From: Saxidomus purpurata
Taxonomy: Eukaryota; Mollusca; Bivalvia; Venerida; Veneridae
Length of the DNA stretch: 64,000 nucleotides
Direction: 5' to 3'
NCBI GenBank assembly: GCA_022818135.1
Contig: JAFMSR010000016.1
Coordinates: forward strand, 3,531,290 to 3,595,289
Shown in pieces: positions 1 to 11,350 of the stretch (positions are counted from its first letter, which is position 1; each line of letters starts with the position of its first letter). Position numbers and translations under genes: made by a program. The notes beneath the pieces are model-generated. The model was not told where the DNA came from. It was given only the letters and a program-made list of their open reading frames with translations, and made no database searches.

Positions 1-922
1 CACACCTTGGTTAAGTTTTTCGTACCACACCACTTTATTTCAAAAGTATTAGAGGTATGGCTTTGAAACTTACCATACTTGTTTACCATCATAACCTCCA
101 TGTACAGACAAGAGTACATAACTCTGTCAAGGTTTTTGACAGAATTATGGCCCTGTTTTTGACTTAGAAAGTGTATTGAGCTTGGTTAAGTTTTTCGTAC
201 CACCTCACTTTATTTCAAAACCATTGGAGGTATTGCTTTGAAACTAACCATACTTGTTTACCATCACGACCTTCATCAACAGACAAGAGGACATAACTCT
301 GTCAAGGTTTTTGACAGAATTATGCCCCTTTTTGACTTAGAAAATACATTGAATATGGGTAAAATCCACTTATTGCCTTAACCCTTTGAGATATTGCTTT
401 GAAACTTTTAATGCTATTTCACATCATTACCCCCCATCTGTACGCAAGAGAAGGTAACTCTGTTAGGGATTTGTTTTAAAAATTAAGGCCTTTTATCGAC
501 TTAGAATCTTGGTTAAGTTTTTCGTACCAGTCCACTTTTTTGACTAAACTGTTTGAGATATTAATTTGAAAGTTGGAATACTTGTTTACCATCATGATTC
601 CCAAACATGGGCAGGAGAAGGTAATTCTGTCAAGGATTTTATTTGAATTATGGCCCTTTTTGACTTAGAAACTCAGTTAAAATTTTCATTCTTGTCCACT
701 TGTTAACTTAACCATTTGAGATATTACTTTGAAAGTTGGAGTACTTATGTACCATCGTAAGACCTATCTGTAAGCAAAAGAAGATAACTCTGTGAAAAAT
801 TTTCTTGATTTGTACTTAGAAATTCCTAGTTAAAGTCTTGTGTGCCCTTAACTGTCAAAGTTTTGTTTTATTGGCAAGCACTAAAAAAGTCGAGCACGCT
901 GTCCTACTGACAGCTCTTGTGA
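1..922 (+). mobile_element. HINE-like element, family 1 (5' end cut by window)
   Basis: About five tandem cores of roughly 165 bp carry a shared phrase ATAACTCTGTCAAGG...ATTATGGCCC. The 3' end at 889-920 has GTCGAGC (the inverted partner of the AGCTCGAC that opens full copies), a hairpin CTGTCctactGACAG, then CTCTTGT. Full copies start at 17473 and 52580. Confidence 0.7.
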
Positions 923-1076
923 ATTTTGTGCAGTTCATATTGCATGCTATCTGTTATGTAAAAACGAACGGCATTAAAATAAAAAAAATGATTATGAGAA
1001 AATACTCCACCCTGTTCAATTTGAAAGTAGTTGATGTTCCATGTCCTCTTATAATTCCTTATGAGTTTCTTTAGGA

Positions 1077-1489
1077 GAATGCCGTGACAACAACAGTTTA
1101 GATATTGAGGAGAAATTATGCCCTTTCCTTCAATAAAATAGAATTAAATTTCGTTTTTCAGGTGTAAACTGTCTTCGACCTGTACCGGAAGTCATTATAT
1201 TGCCCGTTGCATTGACGAGTGATAAATAATACAATGTGAAATCAGCACTTTGTTTCATTTTGCGGAGATATACACACATAGTCAAACAATTCACGACTGA
1301 ATAAAACATTGAATCGTATACCGTATAGACCTATGGTGTACCCGGTATCGTGTATAGGATATGGTGCACGTTGCACGATGAATGATATGATATGATGCAC
1401 AATGTAGGATTGAAAAAATACATGAGTGCACGCATGTTACACGTACGATATACGCAAATTTTGACAACTTTTATATTCCGACTACTGTA
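1077..1489 (-). mobile_element. Truncated reverse copy of the 12735-15494 element
   Basis: Read on the minus strand, 1489 to 1077 follows the left 370 bp of the element at 12735: terminal CAGTAGTCGG, a CGTGTA-rich subterminal zone, TTCAGTCGTGAATTG, TGACTTCCGGTACAGG and TGTTGTTGTCACAG. The internal part and other end are missing. It abuts a family 3 HINE interior at 1490. Confidence 0.6.
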
Positions 1490-2060
1490 TTTAGCATGTA
1501 GCATTGCCTAGTGGATCTCTACCAGTATTGTTCAAATTATGAGCCCCTGATCAAAATTGACGCTAAAATCTCAGGAGCTCACTTTATTTTACATAAATTT
1601 CTATAGGAAATCTGTAAAAATCTTTTCTGAAACCAGAAGGCCTCGGGCTTAGATTTTTGGCATGTAGCATTGCCCAGTTGACCTCTACCAAGAATGTTCA
1701 TATCATGACTCCTGGTTCAACATTGACCCAGCCTGGAGCTGTTCAAGTAATGCTTATTTAGGGAAAACTTCAAAAATCTTCTTGTCTCGAACCACAAGGC
1801 CAAGAGTTTAGATATTTAGAATGTAGTGTTTTGTAGTGGACCTCGCCAAAAGGTGTTCAAATCAGGACTCAAAGGTCAAAATTAACCCTATAAGCTACTG
1901 TTGATCTTGTATTTTAGCCAATGGTAGCCAGTTGAGCTATATAGGGCCATCTTGGCCCTCTTATTTCTTGATAACATGTCAAATGATTTTCACTAAACTT
2001 TCTCAGAACTGTCCAGTTAGCCCAGTAGAGCAATATTGGCCCTTTTGGGCCTCTTGTTTT
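1490..2060 (+). mobile_element. HINE-like fragments: family 3 interior and 3' end, then another 3' end
   Basis: The cores carry the phrase TTTAGCATGTAGCATTGCC...GACCTCTACCA. The first 3' end is at 1935-1966 (GAGCTATATAGGGCCATCTT then GGCCCTCTT). A second 3' terminus of a different family follows at 2010-2058, with the hairpin GGCCCttttGGGCC and CTCTTGTT. Neither fragment has a 5' end. Confidence 0.6.
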
Positions 2061-2525
2061 GAAATTAGTTTTTGTCGAAATCTTCAGAAAAGGAAATGTT
2101 TTTTCAGTCTCTATGCACTGCATAAAGGCAAAGTAATTTAAAGTAAACATGCATGTAGGCTACTTTAATAAAAATATTGTGATGTAAACTCATTGTTTAT
2201 TTTACATCAAAAAAAGAATTCAGTACAGTAAATCTAAGACAAAATTTGTCTCCGTACAATAGACGTAAAAGGGGCGTGACATGGTCACATTTGTGATGCC
2301 ATGGTATCATCATGTACATGAATAACATCAAATAAATTGCAGATCTGAATCAGAAGACTAGTATCGATCGTCTTGTTAGAATTTTTACCAAACACTTTAG
2401 AGAAAAAAGTTAAAGTATGCTTCAACCTTAAGTGCCATATTCGTTTAAAGTGTACATTCACTGTGATAGATTTTCTGTTAGAAAGCAAAGATTTAAATTA
2501 AGGTTTTACTATCATTTCATTTCAG
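2061..2525. other. Intron sequence upstream of Ig domain 1
   Basis: There is no repeat signature or convincing coding potential here. The run ends in the pyrimidine-rich acceptor of the first recognised Ig exon. Confidence 0.5.
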
Positions 2526-2834
2526 CACAAGTTGGTAGAATATACATCAAAGACGACATTGTTCCTGTCAAATTGTCTACACTACAACTTGTTTGTGAAG
2601 TCACAAGCTACGTCGGCAATGTTAGGATATTTAAAGAGGACTCATCAGTTTTACCTGATACTGCTAGTAGTGTAAATTCGTGCACAAGCAGTAGATGCTT
2701 GTTTATATCGAGCGAAGGAGCGGACTATACAGTTCAAGGAAATAACATAACAATCAGCATCAGAAGTTTACAAAGGACAAGGGATCAGAAGTATTGGTTC
2801 TGTGAAGACAAGTTCGTTTTTGTTCAGATCTATA
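2526..2834 (+). CDS. Ig-like domain 1 exon (phase 1-1)
   Basis: The exon follows a pyrimidine-rich acceptor ending TTTCAG and ends at ATA|GTAAGT; 309 bp, 103 codons, phase 1 at both ends. The translation begins AQVGRIYIKDD, has the B-strand Cys in LQLVCEV and the F-strand Cys in QKYWFCEDK, with an ITISIRSLQ strand E before it. The C-strand Trp is not evident, and two extra Cys (SCTSSRC) may form a second disulfide. One N-glycosylation sequon (NIT) is present. It is the most 5' exon found, but the phase-1 start means at least one exon lies upstream. The open frame runs past both splice sites, so an ATG-to-stop reading overstates the exon. It is a diverged V- or C2-type domain; its ligand is unknown. 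Confidence 0.7.
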
Positions 2835-3057
2835 GTAAGTATTTTTGTGTCTTAAGTGTTACTTATAAGCATTCTAACACCAACACCATTTTGTTTTATA
2901 TAAGGAAAGAAGGATTTGAGCGTGATATACAATACGGTATATCACTCGCAATTGCCGGAACTATGTTCAGCTTTTGAAAATTACCCTGCAAATCTTACAT
3001 AATTAAAACGTTCACACACGTTTACATGGTCGGTCTTTGTGTTCGAACTGCTATATA

Positions 3058-3150
3058 CAGTTGACTCTCGTTATCTCGAATTTCAAGGGACCAGGCCTTT
3101 TACTTCGAGATAAACGATGTCCGAGGTAAGAGGAGGGGCTTTTAATTGTT
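3058..3150 (+). mobile_element. Pogo-like terminal fragment
   Basis: TA followed by CAGTTGACTCTCGTTATCTC matches in layout the terminal repeats of the pogo-like MITEs at 5719 and 57509 (CAGT, then CGTT plus a short repeated motif, here TCTCGAA and CGAGATAA). No opposite end is present. Confidence 0.4.
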
Positions 3151-3157
3151 GTTTGTT

Positions 3158-4408
3158 AGCTCACCTCGCACATAGTGCCAGAGTGAGCTATTAAGATCGC
3201 ATTCCGTCCGGCGTCCGTCGTACGCACACCCCTGCGTAGGTGTTATTAGGTGGTATTTCCATTGTTCTCGAACAAGTGACCACTTAAGTAACAAAAGAAC
3301 GACCACTTAAGGGACAAAAGACGGAATGAAGACAATAGATTTCTATTGTCTTAGACCACACCTCCTACCACCTAATGTACCCAGATTCATGCGTCCGTAC
3401 ATCCGTCCGTGCGTGCGTGCGTCCGTCCCAATTTTGTCCGGAGCATAACTCCAAAAGTACTTGAGCGATTTTCTTCAAACTTCATACACTGACAGAGCAC
3501 ATTGGGAGGAAGTGCAGTGTGTAAGAACAATAACTCTACCTTGCCTACTTTTAGAGTTATTCCCCTTTATCAGATTTACTTGAAAAACTTTGTCCGAAGC
3601 ATAACTCCAAAAGTACTTGAGGGATTTTCTTCAAACTTAATACACTGACATAGCACATTGGTAGGAAGTGCAGTGTGCAAGAACAATAACTCTACCTTGC
3701 CTACTTTTAGAGTTATTCCTCTTTATCAGATTTACTTTAAAAGTTTTGTCCAGAGCATAACTCCAAAAGTACTTGAGGGATTTACTTCAAACTTAATACA
3801 CTGACATAGCACATTGGTAGGAAGTGCAGTGTGCAAGAACAATAACTCTACCTTGCCTACTTTTAGAGTTATTCCCCTTTATCAGATTTACTTGAAAAAT
3901 AATTTCCGGAGCATAACTCCGAAAGTACTTGAGTGATTTTCTTCAAACTTAATACACGGACATAGCACATTGGTAGGAAGTGCAGTGTGTAAGAACAATA
4001 ACTCTACCTTGCCTACTTTTAGAGTTATTCCCCTTTATCAGATTTACTTGAAAAATAATTTCCGAGCATAACTCCAAAAGTACTTGAGGGATTTTCTTCA
4101 AACTTAATACACTGACATAGCACATTGGTAGGAAGTGCAGTGTGCAAGAACAATAACTCTACCTTGCCTACTTTTAGTCAAATAGAAAAATATCATACCT
4201 ATACTGATAATGAACATTAATATAATTTTGCAAACCTTCTCTTCATTGCCTTATTCTTTTTCCACTTACTTGAAAACTGTACTCAGCATGACCATAACTA
4301 TACGGCTTTTTAAGGATTTCCTCTCACCAAGTAAAATGTACGAAAGTACAACTTTCAGGTAACTTCTTCCCGGCGGGGGGATTAACCATGTGTAACATGG
4401 CTCTTGTT
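3158..4408 (+). mobile_element. HINE-like element with 156 bp cores and an inserted MITE
   Basis: The 5' hairpin AGCTCACCTcgCAC...GTGCCAGAGTGAGCT is followed by TTAAGATCGCATTCC and a GTCC-rich stretch. Five cores at exactly 155-156 bp spacing start at 3445, 3601, 3757, 3913 and 4068. The 3' end has the hairpin CCATGtgtaaCATGG (4386-4400) followed directly by CTCTTGTT. The microsatellite is split by a MITE at 3226-3395. Confidence 0.7.
3226..3395 (+). mobile_element. Small MITE in a GTCC microsatellite (copy 1)
   Basis: Imperfect inverted ends ATTAGGTGGTA / TACCACCTAAT enclose about 150 bp that includes CCACTTAAG twice. GTCC/GTGCG repeats lie on both sides. The same unit is inverted at 35850-36015, and a decayed copy lies near 62034-62165. 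Confidence 0.6.
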
Positions 4409-5026
4409 ATATCTTCATGAAACTTTGTCAGTATGGTTGTCGAAATCTAGGTCTTTGGGTCAAAAGCCTTGCCCTTTTGACTCTATTGACAGTCAGCAGT
4501 GTCTTTACAAAGGCTTATATTGAAAAACTTTAAAAAACCCACAAGACCTTAGATATTTTGCATGCAGCATTGCTTACTGGATTTTTATCAAGATTGTGCA
4601 AATCATGACGCCTGGGTCAAAATTGACCCTGCCAGAGGGTCACTTGGTTTTATATGGGCTTATATAAGAAAAACTTTTAAAATCTTCATCTGTGAAACCA
4701 CAATATCTGGAGCTTAGACATTCAGCATGTGGCATTGTCTAGTGGACCTCGACCAAGATTGTTCAAATTAAACCCACAAGTCAAATTTGACCCTGCCTTA
4801 GGGGTCACTTGATTTAACATAGACTTATGTAGGGAAAACTTAAAAAATGTTGTTGTGTAGAACCACTAGGCCCAGAGCTGAGATATTTAGAATATAGCAT
4901 TATGTAGTGGACCTCTATGAACAGTGTTTAAATAAGAACGACAAGGTCAAAGTTGACCCTTTCTGCTATTGATGACCTTGTAGTAGCTAGGTGAGCAATA
5001 TAAGGCCATCTGGGCCCTCTTGTTTC
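4409..5026 (+). mobile_element. HINE-like family 3, 5'-truncated
   Basis: About three degenerate cores (AAACCACAAGGCC...TTAGATATTT, GACCTCGACCAAGATTGTTC) end in AGGTGAGCAATATAAGGCC and GGGCCCTCTTGTTT at 5013-5026. No 5' hairpin is present. A second decayed 3' end of this type lies at 5295-5330. Confidence 0.55.
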
Positions 5027-5415
5027 TTGTTTGAAATAAATAAATTACACTGCACCAAATGGCAAAAAATTTAATGAGTCAGTCAAAATGTTGAAATTGA
5101 TAAACATAGTTGGTAAAGGTGATTCGGTGCACTTAAATTTTATTTAAATTGCATTAATATTTTAAGAGATGTCTATATTAGGTTAATGGGGGTTTACATA
5201 GAGCTCTAACTACCGACACAGTTTTTGAAGCAGATTACAAAATTGTCCTAGGCTGACTTTGATCATGACCTTTTGACCTTTTTAGATCAATCCTACTCTG
5301 GTGAGCAATATAGGGTCACGATGGACCTAATGTTTAATATTTTCCCTTTCACAAAATTTGAGACCCTGATTAGTGGAGCATCTACCGTTTCCAATAATAT
5401 CCTTATCTATTCCAG

Positions 5416-5549
5416 CCGTACCAGCTACTCTTACACTGGAAGGCGATGCAAGCGGAGGAGACCTTCAAAATGAAGATGTGACACTGCTCTGCAAGACATC
5501 AAACTGTGTGTTTCCAGCTCCACCACAATTTCAATGGTTTTTCAAAAAG
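5416..5549 (+). CDS. Ig-like domain 2, first half exon (phase 1-0)
   Basis: The acceptor is ATTCCAG at 5415; the exon reads VPATLTLEGDASGGD, then DVTLLCKTSN (B-strand Cys) and PPQFQWFFKK (C-strand Trp), and ends at AAAAG|GTCAAA, a weak donor. At 134 bp it supplies only strands A to C of an Ig fold and leaves phase 0. The exon at 10942 starts in phase 0 and supplies the missing E-F-G half, which is the main reason to accept this donor. Read-through would stop at 5675 after low-complexity residues. The C-C' loop is Pro-rich, and an extra Cys (SNCVFP) is present. Confidence 0.65.
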
Positions 5550-5718
5550 GTCAAACAGCTAAAAAATCTATTAAATCATTCAATATTTTTTAATCAGAAC
5601 TATAACAATTGTACTGTTATAATTGTAAATCAAATAATATTAAAGAGCATAAAACATACAAAAAAATATGTATAAATATGTAGAGAATATTTTTTGTTTC
5701 AAGTCAATGTTCAAGATA

Positions 5719-6800
5719 CAGTAAAACTTCGTTAACTCGAGCATCGATAACTCGAGAACCCCGGATAACTCGAGGACTCCTGTCGGTCCCGGCCATTTTG
5801 CCTCTATGTTTAACTAGAAATCACCATGGATAACTCGAGCATCAATAACTCGAGAACCTGGGATAACTCGAGGAATACCTGTGGTCCCGCCAGGTAGAAT
5901 TCTTACTAAATTACCATGGATAACTCGAGGTCACTGATTATCAGACTTTTTTCTCACCTCCGCTGGGGCGCATCATTATTTTGACACGTCAGCTGAAAAA
6001 TTCTATTGTTAATTGATTGTTTGTTTATCATCGATTAATCGGCAGTGCAGTGTCTAAAGTGTATAAAATGTTATTCGCACATTTTAATCGTCTTCAATAT
6101 ATTTATGTAATTACAGCCGCCGATCACTTTGATTGAATAAGAAGAAACTAACGAAAGTATGTTTGCGAGTTTTTAATGATGATATGAAAATTATGAGTCT
6201 GAGTAAAATATTAATGATAAAGCACGACATAAAATCCAAACTTCATAATCTATTTCGAATTGCCATGTCAGAATATTTTTGGAAATGCCACGAGTGATGT
6301 GTTATAACTTATACCGGTACTGTACATGTACCTAAACGACAACTAGTGTGAGTGCTTTTTTTTTAATCACTATTCGCTTATAAGTCATTTGCAAAATAAA
6401 AATAAGCTTAGGCCGGTATTGTCTAGCATACAAGTCGTCTGGATTTAAAGGAATACAGTTTTAAAAAACCCAGAGTGATCGGTAAATACTCTGGGCGAAG
6501 TAACATTACGTTACTCCGCCTTCACCATTAATCAGTTGTCTTTTAGTAATTGCACTGATGTACATGTATGTAAACAAACAGACGGGATTTAATCAAATAG
6601 ATACAAAATGGAAATTCAGGATTCGTGAGTTAATGAAATAAAATGAATACAGCACGAAGGTCCTCAAATACACTTTGTTAATAAGATACGTCACAGTAGA
6701 AAAACTTGTAAACTTTCCATAATTCGGATAACTCGAGACCTCGGATAACTCGAGCATTTTACTCGTCCCCTTGCGACCTCGAGTTATCGAAGTTTTACTG
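5719..6800. mobile_element. Pogo/Tigger-like MITE with TAACTCGAG arrays
   Basis: Inverted ends CAGTAAAACTTCG(T/A)TAACTC are flanked by TA at 5717-5718 and 6801-6802, the Tc1/mariner/pogo target duplication. Both ends carry several copies of GATAACTCGAG. The 1082 bp interior holds no transposase frame; an open frame on the minus strand at 6593-6982 reads through the right end and has no recognised domain. It lies in the intron between the two halves of Ig domain 2. Confidence 0.75.
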
Positions 6801-6802
6801 TA

Positions 6803-7235
6803 TTTTTTATTGAGCAAGTGAAAAATATTTTCAGAAGTGGCGAAGTCATGCACTATATCTTCCAAATCCCTTGAAGGATTTTCTTGACTCTTTGATACTG
6901 TCATATCTGGTTTGAGTCTTTGTATTTCATGGCAATACTTGATATTGAGAAATATTGCTCTCAAGTTGAAATCTGAATGCAAAACTATCCATATACTTTA
7001 GTTCAAATTTCACTGCTGTTACTAAGCCTCTAAAACAAGAAAATAGTTCAATACCAAGGTCAGCCAATGTTGAAGTTGAAATCTACTGGCAAAACTATAT
7101 GGTCCAGATTTCATTGCTGTAGCTTCAAAAGCATAGCAGGTCAAGGTTTCTCATGGTCAAAGTTGAAATCTGCATGCAAATTTAAACCATCATATAGCTC
7201 AAATTTCATTGCTGTAGTTAAAAAACACGGAAGTA
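6803..7235. repeat. Degenerate tandem repeat, three units of about 95 bp
   Basis: AAGTTGAAATCTG/ACTGGCAAAACTAT ... AATTTCATTGCTGTAG recurs at about 6962, 7070 and 7158. No ends of a known element are visible. The sequence to 7790 has no recognisable feature except CAGCGG and GCAGG runs. Confidence 0.4.
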
Positions 7236-7794
7236 GGTCACATGGGTGCGTATCTGTCGGAATAACCAATTCGATATTTGTATTGATGCAAAATGATTGA
7301 TATTGGATATATCAAATGATAACTATGATTACAGTACAACTCTTGATGGCTATCCAAAAATCGGTAAATGTTGATTGAAAATTTGAGGTACCTCGAGTGA
7401 TTTAACCAGTAAATTAACAGACTTATTGGAGATTTGAAAGGCAAGGGGATATAGTAAAAGGCCACGTCATTCCTTCTGTGAGTGCGTCCCTCCACTATTC
7501 TATACCGCAATATGGTTGTGATTTGATTATTTCTGTATCATATTCCTGTCTGTGCTATTTCTCAGCGGCCACTGGCTGGAATTCAACAAAATTTTATGGG
7601 AAGCTTTAATAACAAGAGGAGATGTGCATGTTGCAGGACATGTTCAGCCTCGATGATTTACAAAAAAACCTGCAGAGGTTCTGTCATTACCATGTACTGA
7701 TCATTGTTTGACATGGATTTGGTCATAGGTACTTCATTCTGTTATCATTAATATCTTATTTCTTAATTCTGTCTTTATCTATTAATATTTTTGC

Positions 7795-7830
7795 AGCGGG
7801 GGATGTAAACATCTCTGGCTACCTCTTGTT
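7795..7830 (+). mobile_element. 3' terminus of a HINE-like element
   Basis: GCGGGGGATGTAAACATC and then GGCTACCTCTTGTT match the hairpin plus CTCTTGTT signature. The body upstream (about 7540-7790) is not assignable to a family. Confidence 0.4.
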
Positions 7831-9035
7831 ATACCCCCGAAACGAAGTTTAGGGGGGCATATAGGAGTCACCCGGTGGTTGGTCGGTCGGTCGGTCCGTC
7901 CGTTGCATTTTCCTTGTCCTGAGCATAACTTGAAAACTACTAGTTGGAATTCAATACAACTTCATACAATGGTCAAGCACATTGAGAGGAAGTGCAGTGC
8001 ACAAAAAACCATAACTCCATCTTGACAAATTACAGAGGTATTGCCCTTTGTTACTTTTCCTTATCCGGAGCATAACTTGAAAACTACTGGTTGGAATTCA
8101 ATACAACTTCATACAATGGTCAAGTACATTAATAGGAAGTGCTGTGCACAGGAACCATAACTCTACCTTGACTCATTACATAGTGATTGTCCTTTGTTAC
8201 TTTTCCTTGTCCGTAGCATAACTTGAAAACTACTGGTTGGAATTCAATACAACTTCATACAATGGTCAAGCACATTGAGAGGAAGTGCAGTGCACAAGAA
8301 CTATAACTCCATCCTGACTAATTACAGAGTTATTGCCCTTTGTTACTTTTCCTTGTCTGAAGCATTACTTCAAAACAACTGGTTGGAATTCAAAACAACT
8401 TCATACAATGGTCTAGCACAATGAGAGGAAGTGCAGTGCACAAGAACCATAACTCTATCTTGACAAATTACAGAGGTATTGCCCTTTGTTACTTTTCCTT
8501 ATCCGGAGCATAACTTGAAAACTACTGGTTGGAATTCAATACAACTTCATACAATGGTCAAGGACATTAATAGGAAGTGCTGTGCACAGGAACCATAACT
8601 CTACCTTGACTCATTACATAGTGATTGTCCTTTGTTACTTTTCCTTGTCCGTAGCATAACTTGAAAACTACTGGTTGGAATTCAATACAACTTCATACAA
8701 TGGTCAAGCACATTGAGAGGAAGTGCAGTGCACAAGAACTATAACTCCATCTTGACTAATTACAGAGTTATTGCCCTTTGTTACTTTTCCTTGTCTGGAT
8801 CATAACTTGAAAATTACTGGTTGGAATTCAATACATTTTCATACAATGGTCAAGTACCTTGATAGGAAGTGCAGTGCACATGAACCATAACTCTATCTTG
8901 ACTAATTACAGAGTTATTGCCAAGAACAATATCTCTATTGTATTTTTTTCTTCAAGATATTCTGTCACTACGAACTTCCCCAGTTTATAAAGCAGTCTTT
9001 TGGGGGTATTAATCACATTTAGTGACAGGTCTAGT
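7830..9035 (+). mobile_element. HINE-like element, family 2, complete (146 bp cores)
   Basis: It opens with the hairpin ATACCCCCGaaacgaagtttaGGGGGGCAT and a GGTCGGTCGGTCC microsatellite. Seven cores (ATAACTTGAAAACTACTGG...) start at 7925, 8072, 8218, 8364, 8510, 8656 and 8802. The 3' end reads GGGGGTATT, ATCACATTTAGTGA and CTAGTTT. Terminal CCCCC and GGGGG arms are inverted partners. Its third-monomer pattern repeats as a block (see findings). Confidence 0.75.
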
Positions 9036-9245
9036 TTACATTAATTACATTCGGAAGAAATCTGTTTACAGTAAAATTCACTTGTAAACGAACTCGGATA
9101 TAACATACTCTCAGTTATGAAGAATTCATTTTTTCAGCCTGAGTTTTTCCTACATATTTTATATTAAAATAACACAGACATAGTGAACTTGGATATAGCA
9201 AAAACTTGGCTATAACAAATGCATTTTTATGTCCCCACATTACTA

Positions 9246-10476
9246 TTTTTTATGCCCCCAAAGGGTGGCATATTAAAATCGCACCGTCTGTCCTCTGTTT
9301 GTCTGTCCGTCCGTCTGTCTGCCGCCCTTACATGTCTTTGTGTCCGGGCTGTAACTTTGTCATGCACTGAAAGCTTTTGAAATAACTTGTCACAAATGTT
9401 CAGCACATCAAGACGGTATGTCGTGTGCAAGACCCATGTCCCTACCTCAAAGGTCAAGGTCACACTTAGCGTTTGAAGGTAATGGAATCCTCTATATATG
9501 CACACATTTGTGTCCGGACTGTTACTTTGTCATGCATTGAATGATTTTAAAATAACTTGGCACAAATGTCTAGCACATTAAGACAAGGTGTTGCGTGCAA
9601 GACCCACGTCCCTACCTCAAAGGTCAAGGTCACACTTAGAGTTTGAAGGTTATGTAGTCCTCTATATATGCACACATTTGTGTCCGGCCTGTAACTTTGT
9701 CATGCATTGAAGGATTTTAAAATAACTTGGCACAAATGTCTAGCACATCAAGACGACATGTTGTGTGCAAGACCCATGTCCCTACCTCAAAGGTCAAGGT
9801 TGCCTTTAGAGTTTGAAGGTAATGGAATCCTCTATATATGCACACATTCGTGTCCAGACTGTAACTTTGTCATGCATTGAAGGATTTTAAAATAACTTGG
9901 CACAAATGTCTAGCACATCAAGACGACGTGTTGCGTGCAAGACCCATGTCCATACCTCAAAGGTCAAGGTCACACTTAGAGTTTGAAGGTAATGGAATCC
10001 TGTATATATGCACAGTTACATGTTTGGACTATAACTTTGTCATGCATTGATTGATTTAAAAATAACTTAGCACAAATGTTAAGCACATCAAGCCAATGTG
10101 TCGCGTGCAAGACCCACGTCCCTACCTCAAAGGTCAAGGTCACACTTACAGTTTATAGGTAATGGAATCCTGTATATATGCACTCATTTGTGTCAGGACT
10201 GTAACTTTGTCATGCATTGATTGATTTTAAAATAACTTGGCACAAATGTTCAGCACATCAAGACAATGTGTTGTGTGCAAGAACCATGTCCTTACGTCAA
10301 AGGCCAAGGTCACACTTAGTATTTAAAAGTAATGGAATACTGCATGCATGGTAACTCTGTCATGCATGGAAGGATTTTAAAATTACATAGCACAATTATT
10401 GAGCACATGGAGAGGACACAGACTGTGAGACACCTCTTTCGGGGGCATTCGTCACTTGTGAGGGACAGCTCTTGTT
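9246..10476 (+). mobile_element. HINE-like element, family 4, complete (170 bp cores)
   Basis: The 5' hairpin ATGCCCCCaaaGGGTGGCAT is followed by GTCTGTCCGTCCGTCTG. Cores with GTAACTTTGTCATGCA start at 9351, 9521, 9691, 9861, 10031 and 10201, exactly 170 bp apart, with a shorter last one at 10351. Each carries CTCAAAGGTCAAGGTCA. The 3' end has GGGGGCATTCGTCACTTGTG and CAGCTCTTGTTT. Confidence 0.75.
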
Positions 10477-10649
10477 TGTTCATAACAAATTTCTGTCCAA
10501 CATGCTTCAGAATGGAAATTTGCCTTGGTAACAATTTTGTTGAGATTTTCATAACGATAGTAAGTGTATATCAACGACAACAAACAAGACACGACTTATC
10601 TGTAACCAAAGGAATAGAGATATAATACATGTAGTTATTTTACTTAAAG

Positions 10650-10743
10650 TTTGTTTTCTTTGATACGGTTGTTGACCTTGTACTTTGTAGTATAGCCAAT
10701 GGTTGCCAGGTGAGCCATATAGGGGCATCTTGGCCCTGTTGTC
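10650..10743 (+). mobile_element. Family 3 HINE 3' fragment
   Basis: ATAGCCAATGGTTGCCAGG, TGAGCCATATAGGGGC and TTGGCCCTGTTGTC are the 3' end of family 3. Only this end is present, about 200 bp before the Ig exon at 10942. Confidence 0.55.
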
Positions 10744-10941
10744 TTGCAGAAGTTGTTGCCTTTAACTAACACTGTTTGAATAGTGGAAAATGCTTTCATC
10801 ATGATTACAGCTCTTGTTTTCTGTGAGTGTGGAAAATGGTACAAATTTAGAAAATGGCTCACTGATCATCTTAAGCAAAGTTTTTAACTTTGTGTAAAGA
10901 AAAGTGTTACAAGTGTTTGATAACAAGACATTTAATTTCAG

Positions 10942-11170
10942 ACAAACACCCAGTGGCTTCCTTATCAAAATATAACACCAGTTGACTCACAGAACTCATG
11001 CAGTGACAATGAAAAGATATACAGCGCAACGTTAAGCATGCCAAGATACACTGTGTGGCCTTTACATCCATCTAACACAGAATCAACTGTAAAGTTTCAA
11101 TGCAGACTTGATTTTTCAACACTACAATCTGCATTACAGTCTTCTGAGTCGGGCAATGTTCTCTATGCAG
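10942..11170 (+). CDS. Ig-like domain 2, second half exon (phase 0-1)
   Basis: This exon has no ATG and is found only by reading between splice sites: acceptor TTTAATTTCAG, donor GCAG|GTAACT. The 229 bp are open in phase 0: TNTQWLPYQNITPVD, then EKIYSATLSMPRY (strand E), then STVKFQCRLDFS with the F-strand Cys, closing ...ESGNVLYA. It ends in phase 1, matching the next Ig exon. One NIT sequon and one extra Cys (QNSCSDN) are present; the latter may pair with the extra Cys of the first half. Together the two exons give a domain of about 120 residues. It lies between a HINE 3' fragment and another element, an island of ordinary coding composition. Confidence 0.65.
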
Positions 11171-11274
11171 GTAACTACATTCTTGTATGAATCTACAGAC
11201 CTCCCTATAAGACTGGCATGTTTCAACAAGTCTAGTTTTCCTTGGCTGATATTTAGCCAATATTGGACATTTGC

Positions 11275-11350
11275 CTGATTATACTCCAAAACGAAGTTTG
11301 GGGAGGGGGGGGGGTAACCATGTGGTCAGCAGGTCCGTTGCATTTGTCCA
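11275..11350 (+). mobile_element. Family 2 HINE 5' fragment
   Basis: TTATACTCCAAAACGAAGTT followed by a G-run and GGTAACCATGTGG resembles the ATACCCCCGAAACG start of family 2. It is interrupted at 11351 by the next element. Confidence 0.4.

Noticed and set aside
1932..2141. 69-codon frame before Ig exon 1 as a possible signal-peptide exon
   Set aside because: It lies in HINE 3' ends (GGCCATCTTGGCCCTC) and lacks a donor in the right phase.
6593..6982. 129-codon minus-strand frame
   Set aside because: It overlaps the right end of the pogo-like MITE at 5719-6800 and has no domain-like features.
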